Source of the DNA: Candidatus Flexicrinis proximus
GTDB taxonomy: Bacteria > Chloroflexota > Anaerolineae > Aggregatilineales > Phototrophicaceae
Length of the DNA: 64,000 nucleotides
Assembly (NCBI GenBank): GCA_016712885.1
Contig: JADJQF010000011.1
Coordinates: 421,065-485,064, forward strand
Reading direction: 5' to 3'
The translations under genes were made by a program, and so were the position numbers. Positions 63,831-64,000 of this stretch are shown piece after piece. A model generated the notes under the pieces. That model was not told where the DNA came from. It saw nothing but the letters and a program-made list of their open reading frames with translations, and ran no database searches. Each line of letters starts with the position of its first letter. The first letter of the stretch is position 1.

Positions 63831-64000
63831 TGTTTGACTGCGGCATTAATCCGCTCAACAGTGACGCTCTTCATTCCATCCGCAAGGGCATGATTCAGCA
63901 TCTCCTGATATGCTTCGCGGCTGTATATGGGTGCTGTTATCGCACAATTATAGCATTGGAGTACTTCTTCAAATGTTGGCGGTCGGGCTGTTGTATAAAA
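63788..64000 (-). CDS. C-terminal part of an unknown protein running off the window
   Basis: Open from 64000 to TAG 63788, 70 residues: PPTFEEVLQCYNCAITAPIY, SREAYQEMLNHALADGMKSV, TVERINAAVKHTYRNTILPE. Helical, no known family. A one-base shift near 63825 would continue it into the RHS tip segment (IPEYDFTGTNQTLVGSWLTQ), so it may be the front of that protein. Confidence 0.45.
   Translation of the reverse strand, partial: FYTTARPPTFEEVLQCYNCAITAPIYSREAYQEMLNHALADGMKSVTVERINAAVKHTYRNTILPELIKR

Overview
The window looks like a chromosomal piece of a heterotrophic, sugar-using bacterium, most likely a Chloroflexota (Anaerolineae-like) lineage. This is inferred from the gene families (MalT-type LuxR regulators, NarX/NarL-like pairs, many oligosaccharide ABC transporters, small orphan membrane proteins, Ig-repeat surface proteins); no rRNA or tRNA gene is visible to test it. 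Most of the window is moderately GC-rich. The right end (about 60.5-64 kb) is clearly AT-richer and looks like recently exchanged RHS cassettes.

Layout: (1) 1-4868, minus strand: the open 5' part of a very large secreted protein made of about 12 Ig/cadherin-like repeats. (2) 5.6-14.9 kb: an Opp/Dpp-type ABC transporter (binding protein, two permeases, two ATPases) followed by a PA14-containing GH3 beta-glucosidase, a plausible beta-glucan oligosaccharide uptake and hydrolysis unit. (3) 15-26.8 kb: two divergent blocks sharing one promoter region. On minus are an SIS isomerase, a CUT1 sugar ABC transporter and a GH114-like polygalactosaminidase. On plus are a GH4 glycosidase, a PfkB kinase, a LacD aldolase fused to an amidohydrolase, a FruK/LacC kinase and a DeoR regulator. 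Together they read as a galactosamine/galactoside route through tagatose phosphates. (4) 26.9-41 kb: an SDR with altered active site, a NarX/NarL-type two-component pair, a run of small membrane proteins, a BNR-repeat protein, a ScyD/E-like secreted protein, an SRPBCC protein, two tandem zinc-less alcohol dehydrogenases, a GNAT protein and an alpha/beta hydrolase. (5) 41-43.7 kb: a frameshifted MalT-type regulator; a palindromic operator with conserved promoter spacing precedes two neighbouring genes. (6) 44.9-49.2 kb: a sugar-binding protein, histidine kinase and three stand-alone receivers. (7) 49.6-57.4 kb: kdpABCDE, with kdpB and kdpD broken by several frameshifts. (8) 57.6-59.8 kb: remnants of GDPD and MBL-fold genes and an intact IS3-like element. 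(9) 59.8-64 kb: an array of RHS core, C-terminal and immunity-like modules on minus.

Two features cut across the window. First, five copies of a dispersed, highly structured intergenic repeat occur, in which one stem changes sequence but keeps pairing. Second, many genes (permease at 9.15 kb, malT-like, three signalling genes, kdpB, kdpD, RHS) carry single-base frameshifts, several of them at homopolymer runs. This could be consensus sequencing error or true decay, so the broken genes are described both as what they were and as what is read now.
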